Assembly: GCA_964492105.1 (NCBI GenBank)
Contig: CAZBJB010000052.1
Location: 1 to 9,999 of the forward strand
Origin: JAUZQZ01 sp964492105
GTDB lineage: Bacteria; Pseudomonadota; Zetaproteobacteria; Mariprofundales; Mariprofundaceae
Reading direction: 5' to 3'
DNA length: 9,999 nucleotides
The position numbers and the translations under genes are program-made. Shown in pieces: positions 6,653 to 9,999 of this stretch. The notes below the pieces were generated by a model, which made no database searches, was not told the origin of the DNA, and saw only the letters and a program-made list of their open reading frames with translations. Position 1 is the first letter of the stretch; each line of letters starts with the position of its first letter.

Positions 6653-7159
6653 TCAAGCATGCATGCCCAGGGCATAATCCCTGAGTGCCGCATATTCAAC
6701 CTCCAGGGCAAGCGACATACGGGAGAGCAGACGAAACATAAAACGCAACAGCTGATGGCCCAATACAGGATCTTCCAGGGTAATCAGGTTGAAATACGCC
6801 CGTTTCAAGGTTAGCGCTATCAGGTCATCCTGCGTCGTCACCGTCGCCGAATGCGGTCTGTTTTCCAGAAATGAGAATAACCCGAAAACATCGCCGGCTT
6901 TCAGTGTAGAATAAATATTGCCGGATGCATCGCGCACGGAAACTTGACCGGCAAGCAGCAGGTACATCGTTCGTTCGGACTGCGTGCCGACCTCGTAAAG
7001 AATTTCACCCTTCTGGATATATTGTTCTTCAAAGCAGGAAAACAATGCCATGGCGTCATTGACGTCCAGTTCTTGTCCCACAGGCATGCCGCGAAAACGG
7101 GCAAACCACGGATTGGCGGAAATGGACGCGATCAATGCTGCCGTTCCGGACTGTGCCAT
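6653..7159 (-). CDS. Cyclic nucleotide-binding-fold (Crp-like sensor) protein without DNA-binding domain
   Basis: This 168-residue protein has a short N-terminal segment (1-35) and a cNMP-binding beta-roll (about 36-125), with QKGEILYEVGTQSERTMYLL, AGQVSV and the phosphate-cassette region around GDVFGLFSFLENRPHSA (89-105). Helices to the end follow (about 126-165). No helix-turn-helix or other output domain is present, so it is not a Crp/Fnr activator. In the cassette the usual Gly-Glu is Gly-Leu (G93-L94), though R101 and S104 are kept, so binding of cAMP or cGMP is doubtful. It lies between phoB and the divergent porin gene and ends 259 bp before phoB. A role in phosphate signalling is suggested only by position. 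The start ATG is preceded by a G-rich gggggta. Confidence 0.8.
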   Translation of the reverse strand: MAQSGTAALIASISANPWFARFRGMPVGQELDVNDAMALFSCFEEQYIQKGEILYEVGTQSERTMYLLLAGQVSVRDASGNIYSTLKAGDVFGLFSFLENRPHSATVTTQDDLIALTLKRAYFNLITLEDPVLGHQLLRFMFRLLSRMSLALEVEYAALRDYALGMHA

Positions 7160-7196
7160 ATCAAATACCCCCGTTAACCCGGCTTATTCCAATGAG

Positions 7197-7253
7197 CCCG
7201 CATGGTTCATAAATACCGGCGTAATCATCACAGTGATTCATGAATGACGCGGG
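7197..7253. repeat. Short core-less relative of the palindromic element (copy 4)
   Basis: This 57-base imperfect inverted repeat has ends reading cccgcatggttcataaat and, inverted, cccgcgtcattcatgaat. These match the ends of copies 2 and 3, but the conserved core is absent. It may be an internally deleted copy or a solo pair of ends. It sits between the divergent small cyclic-nucleotide-fold gene and the PhoB-site array. Confidence 0.6.
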
Positions 7254-7298
7254 TGAGAGGCCCATGCGATGTGCTGACCGCAAAGTAATGCCCACGCA

Positions 7299-7361
7299 TG
7301 ACACAGGGATGTCATTCATGTGACATGTATGTGACACAACGTATATGTCACACGGATGTCA
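7299..7361 (+). promoter_or_regulatory. PhoB box array upstream of the porin-pstS genes
   Basis: Six TGTCA half-sites lie in 63 bases. On the plus strand, TGTCA at 7346 and at 7357 form a standard box with 11-base spacing. On the minus strand, TGTCA at 7321-7325 and 7332-7336 form a second box, also 11 bases apart. Two more at 7299-7303 (minus) and 7310-7314 (plus) keep the same 11-base register. PhoB binds such direct repeats on one DNA face. The plus-strand pair faces the porin; the minus-strand pair faces the small cyclic-nucleotide-fold gene. Confidence 0.85.
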
Positions 7362-7372
7362 TATTCGTCGCC

Positions 7373-7378
7373 TATGGT
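7373..7378 (+). promoter_or_regulatory. Putative -10 hexamer of the PhoB-dependent porin promoter
   Basis: TATGGT begins exactly 10 bases after the end of the last TGTCAT (7357-7362). This is the spacing known from PhoB-activated promoters, where the box replaces the -35. Transcription would start near 7384-7386, about 25 bases before the ATG. Confidence 0.65.
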
Positions 7379-7410
7379 TCGCCGCATCTCAATTCACAAG
7401 GAGGAAGTGA

Positions 7411-8670
7411 ATGTTTCATAAGTTTCATAAGTTTCATAAGATAAGAACTGCGGTAATGGCGATTGCGTTGCTGGCGGGCATGGCTCCGGCGGCATTCGCG
7501 GGTGCGCAGCTGGACAACAAGAGCCTGACCGACGTGCTGGTGGCCAAGGGCATATTGACCAGGGATGAAGTCAAGGTCATCAAGCACAATAATGAAGGCA
7601 AATTCAAATTTGGTGGCACGTTCTTTATTGATGCCAGCCACAAGGTGAGTCGGAATACCGGCAGCGGCTGGCCTGTTCTCAAACAGGGTGATCAGAAACA
7701 AAGCAGCGGTGCACATCTCACGCGTGCTTATCTGACCGCGCGTTACTATATCAATGATACATGGAAAGTACGCGTCACCACCGATGTCCATCAGGAAAAC
7801 GCACTAACAGGCAAGAAGTCCAATATTTTTCTGAAATACGCGTATATTCAGGGGGATCTTTTGCCTGCCGCCAGTCTGCGTCTGGGTGTGATTCATACGC
7901 CATGGATCGATTACGAGGAAGGACTTTGGGAACATCGTTATATTTCAACGGTTCTGATTGACGGGCTTGGCATTGAATCCTCGGCTGATGCCGGTCTCGG
8001 CGTGGTCGGCAAGGTGCTGGGTGGTCTGGTTCACTATCAGTTTGGCGCATTCAACGGGGGTGGCTATACCAACATCACCGCATCCAAGGCGGTGGATTTC
8101 AGCGGCCGCATCGGTGTGGATCCCATCAAGGGGCTGACCGTTGACTTCCAGTATCGCGATGGCTACCGCGGGCAGAAAACGTTCTCCGGCGGCACTCAGA
8201 AACAACCCGTATCGCGGCAGAACTTTTATCAGGGGATGGTGACATACGGTCATGCCGATGACTGGCGCGTAGCTGCGGGCTATGTGTTTGACAAGGACAA
8301 GGCGTTCTCCTTCGCCGGCGCGACCAAGGGCAGTAAAAAAGCAGTACGTAACAAGGCATGGGATATATGGGGTCGTGCCAATCTGATGGAAACATCTGCG
8401 GGCAAGTTGGCCGTTTTCGGCCGCTATGATCATGCCAAGATCAACCCCTACAATGATCTGGGCGCACTCATCAATAGTGATGAAACCAGCAATCGCTACC
8501 TGATTGGATTTGAATTGAAACCTGCCAAGGGCCTGGCTTTGTCTCTGGTCTATGATTACAAGAAGACGAAGAACCGGATCGGCGGCGCAGGTGCGACCAG
8601 TGCAAGCGTGGCGGCAGGCCAGGATATCAAGAACTACAGCATCGGCTTGTATTCGCTGCTCGCGTTCTAG
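7411..8670 (+). CDS. Phosphate/polyphosphate-selective porin, OprO/OprP family
   Basis: This 419-residue outer-membrane protein has a signal peptide (hydrophobic 13-25, likely cleavage after A30 in AAFA-GAQ). A short periplasmic helical segment (32-60) precedes alternating beta strands typical of a 16-stranded OprP-like barrel. Supporting stretches are FKFGGTFFIDAS, RAYLTARYYIND, LKYAYIQGD, LRLGVIHTPWIDYEEG and the C-terminal YSLLAF, whose final Phe suits the barrel assembly machinery. OprP-type porins are trimers with an anion- or phosphate-selective pore; selectivity here is inferred from family, the PhoB boxes upstream and pstS downstream. AAGGAGG (7398-7404) lies six bases before the ATG. 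The signal n-region carries three exact FHK repeats. The gene is 64 bp upstream of pstS and probably shares its transcript. Confidence 0.85.
   Translation: MFHKFHKFHKIRTAVMAIALLAGMAPAAFAGAQLDNKSLTDVLVAKGILTRDEVKVIKHNNEGKFKFGGTFFIDASHKVSRNTGSGWPVLKQGDQKQSSGAHLTRAYLTARYYINDTWKVRVTTDVHQENALTGKKSNIFLKYAYIQGDLLPAASLRLGVIHTPWIDYEEGLWEHRYISTVLIDGLGIESSADAGLGVVGKVLGGLVHYQFGAFNGGGYTNITASKAVDFSGRIGVDPIKGLTVDFQYRDGYRGQKTFSGGTQKQPVSRQNFYQGMVTYGHADDWRVAAGYVFDKDKAFSFAGATKGSKKAVRNKAWDIWGRANLMETSAGKLAVFGRYDHAKINPYNDLGALINSDETSNRYLIGFELKPAKGLALSLVYDYKKTKNRIGGAGATSASVAAGQDIKNYSIGLYSLLAF
7414..7440 (+). repeat. Three tandem 9-bp repeats in the porin signal peptide
   Basis: Three perfect copies of tttcataag (7414-7422, 7423-7431, 7432-7440) directly follow the ATG and encode FHK-FHK-FHK. 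Copy-number change would stay in frame and lengthen or shorten the positive n-region of the signal peptide. Confidence 0.9.
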
Positions 8671-8671
8671 T

Positions 8672-8694
8672 AAGCCCGGTTTGGAGGTGGGCTT
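8672..8694 (+). promoter_or_regulatory. Stem-loop in the porin-pstS spacer
   Basis: aagccc (8672-8677) pairs with gggctt (8689-8694) just after the porin stop; an alternative stem gtgggc/gccccc is also possible. No T-run follows, so it is more likely an mRNA processing or stability element, or a partial attenuator, than a terminator. No PhoB box lies between the two genes. Confidence 0.4.
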
Positions 8695-8734
8695 CCGCCC
8701 CCAATATTTAGACGTACACAACAAAGGAGATCAC

Positions 8735-9781
8735 ATGAAAAAAATGATTTTTGTAGCAGCATTGATCGCGGTGGGTGCCATGAGCGCCGCACCTGTCGCT
8801 CAGGCAACAGTCACACTGAACGGTGCGGGGGCCACCTTCCCCTACCCCGTTTATTCCAAGTGGGCGTATAGCTATCACAAGAAGACCGGCGTAAAGCTGA
8901 ACTATCAGGCCATCGGTTCCGGCGGCGGTATCAGGCAGATCAAGGCTAAAACTGTGGATTTCGGTGCTTCCGATGCGCCGTTGAAGCCCGCAGAGCTGGA
9001 CAAGTTCGGTTTGATGCAGTACCCGATGATCATGGGCGGCGTGGTGCCGGTCGTGAATATTGCCGGCGTCAAGGCCGGTCAACTGAAATTGACGGCACGC
9101 AATATCGCCGACATTTATCTGGGTAAGATTACCAAGTGGAATGATCCGCGTATCACAGCCAACAACACGGGCCTTTCACTGCCACATGAGGCCATCACCG
9201 TGGTACACCGCGCCGACGGCTCCGGCACGACCTGGATTTTCACCAATTATCTGACCAAGGTCAGTGGTGAGTGGGCCAACAAGCTGGGCAATGCCAAGGC
9301 TATTTCGTGGCCGACAGGCCTCGGTGGCAAAGGCAATCAGGGCGTAGCGGCTTTCGTGGGAAAGGTGAAGGGTTCCATCGGCTATGTCGAATACGCCTAT
9401 GCGTTGCAGAACCATATGGCTTCCGTCCTGTTGCAGAATCACTATGGTAATTTCGTTGCACCGACGGCCGCTAATTTTCAGTCAGCCGCCGCAGGTGCGG
9501 ACTGGGCGCATGCCAAGGGCTACTACATGGTGCTGACCAATCAGCCGGGCGCACATTCATGGCCAATTACCGGAGCTTCCTTTATTCTGATGTACAAGAC
9601 CCAGAATAATCCGGCCCAGGGCAAGCAAGTGCTGAAGTTCTTCGACTGGAGCTACAGGCATGGAGCCAAGGCAGCAGAGGCGCTGGACTACGTGCCGATG
9701 CCGGCGGCCGTGTCCAGCATGGTTCGCGCAACCTGGAAAAGGGTTCTGCATGATCGTTCCGGACGTGCGATCTGGAAGTAA
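8735..9781 (+). CDS. pstS: Periplasmic phosphate-binding protein PstS
   Basis: This 348-residue protein has a signal peptide (MKK, hydrophobic 5-19, likely cleavage after A24 in AQA-TVT). It binds inorganic phosphate in the periplasm and delivers it to the PstCAB ABC transporter. Ligand-binding motifs are present in order: GAGATFPYP near the mature N terminus, GSGGG, DFGASDAPL, then RADGSGTT; the later GKGNQGV and GSIGYVEYAYA segments are also typical of PstS. Length is normal for the E. coli-type protein, and no lipobox is present, so it is soluble. I chose the ATG at 8735 because AAAGGAGA sits just upstream and it yields a proper signal peptide; an upstream in-frame extension overlaps the porin gene and is not real. 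Expression is likely from the PhoB promoter before the porin. Confidence 0.96.
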   Translation: MKKMIFVAALIAVGAMSAAPVAQATVTLNGAGATFPYPVYSKWAYSYHKKTGVKLNYQAIGSGGGIRQIKAKTVDFGASDAPLKPAELDKFGLMQYPMIMGGVVPVVNIAGVKAGQLKLTARNIADIYLGKITKWNDPRITANNTGLSLPHEAITVVHRADGSGTTWIFTNYLTKVSGEWANKLGNAKAISWPTGLGGKGNQGVAAFVGKVKGSIGYVEYAYALQNHMASVLLQNHYGNFVAPTAANFQSAAAGADWAHAKGYYMVLTNQPGAHSWPITGASFILMYKTQNNPAQGKQVLKFFDWSYRHGAKAAEALDYVPMPAAVSSMVRATWKRVLHDRSGRAIWK

Positions 9782-9849
9782 GCAACAAATATTTACGGCT
9801 ATTTAACCTATTGTTTCATCTTCTCAAGATATAACGCCGTATGAGCGGA

Positions 9850-9878
9850 GGGCCGGTGCATCACCGGCCCTTTTATTT
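9850..9878 (+). terminator. Rho-independent terminator after pstS
   Basis: A perfect 9-bp GC-rich stem (gggccggtg at 9850-9858, caccggccc at 9862-9870) with a 3-base loop is followed by TTTTATTT. It would end most porin-pstS transcripts and separate them from whatever follows. Confidence 0.92.
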
Positions 9879-9894
9879 ACGAAAGAGTTCTCCA

Positions 9895-9999
9895 TGATGG
9901 AATCGCGAAATGCTGTTGTGCGATGCGATGTTTGCGATAAGTATGAGCCTCTTGCAAAACTCTGGGTGGATGAGCGGCAATCCCACTTTGAGACTATTT
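9895..9999 (+). CDS. Possible start of an open reading frame, cut by the window end
   Basis: An ATG at 9895 opens a frame of 35 codons that runs off the window. The peptide starts MMESRNAVVRCDVCDKYE and has a CxxC, but I recognise no family and the ribosome site is weak. It does not resemble the start of PstC. The DNA contains the gagcctcttgcaaaactc motif (9945-9962), so this may instead be the edge of an insertion sequence and not a gene. Confidence 0.2.
9945..9962 (+). repeat. Motif gagcctcttgcaaaactc, possible insertion-sequence end
   Basis: It shares 13 bases with 1544-1556 and 13 bases with 5668-5680. The region just after it (ccactttgag near 9979-9988) loosely resembles ccacattgag near 1598-1607. 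This may be a terminal repeat of a transposable element continuing past the window. Confidence 0.25.

Noticed and set aside
7414..7440. Short tandem repeats as a CRISPR array
   Set aside because: The repeats are 9 bases, contiguous, without spacers, and in a coding frame.
7945..8724. A 259-codon open frame antisense to the porin
   Set aside because: This is composition-driven shadow coding; the plus strand has a signal peptide, barrel strands and a perfect ribosome site.

Overview
The window looks like ordinary chromosome from a Gram-negative proteobacterium with roughly 50-55% GC. The evidence is two secreted or outer-membrane proteins with classical Sec signal peptides, a porin ending in phenylalanine, a PhoB/PhoR pair with PhoB-type DNA sites, and a SPOR-domain protein. 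I cannot fix the genus; a gamma-, zeta- or Acidithiobacillus-like lineage would all fit.

The left half runs mostly left to right. After an unexplained leader (1-166) come an MgtE-type Mg2+ transporter (167-1531), thioredoxin reductase trxB (1859-2794), a QueD-type 6-carboxytetrahydropterin synthase (2865-3239), and a membrane-anchored SPOR-domain protein (3603-4442). The SPOR gene converges on phoR, and the two stop codons share one TTAA.

The right half is a phosphate-starvation block. phoB (5695-6393) and phoR (4439-5629) run leftwards. So does a small cyclic-nucleotide-binding-fold protein with a degenerate phosphate-binding cassette (6653-7159). Facing it, an OprO/OprP-like porin (7411-8670) and the phosphate-binding protein pstS (8735-9781) run rightwards. 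In the gap between the divergent genes lies an array of TGTCA half-sites spaced 11 bp apart, with a -10-like hexamer exactly 10 bp after the last TGTCAT, which is the layout of a PhoB-activated promoter. PhoR/PhoB would sense and relay phosphate limitation, the porin would admit phosphate or polyphosphate, and PstS would bind it in the periplasm. A strong intrinsic terminator follows pstS; pstCAB is not in view.

The main structure not explained by genes is a family of near-palindromic, non-coding elements of about 163 bp. There are three full copies (about 1650-1815, 3237-3399, 6440-6602) and one 57-bp core-less relative (7197-7253), all between genes. One forms the boundary with the queD stop codon and one sits directly upstream of phoB. 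They look like MITE or REPIN-type repeats. I found no new enzyme system, CRISPR array, complete insertion sequence or RNA gene.
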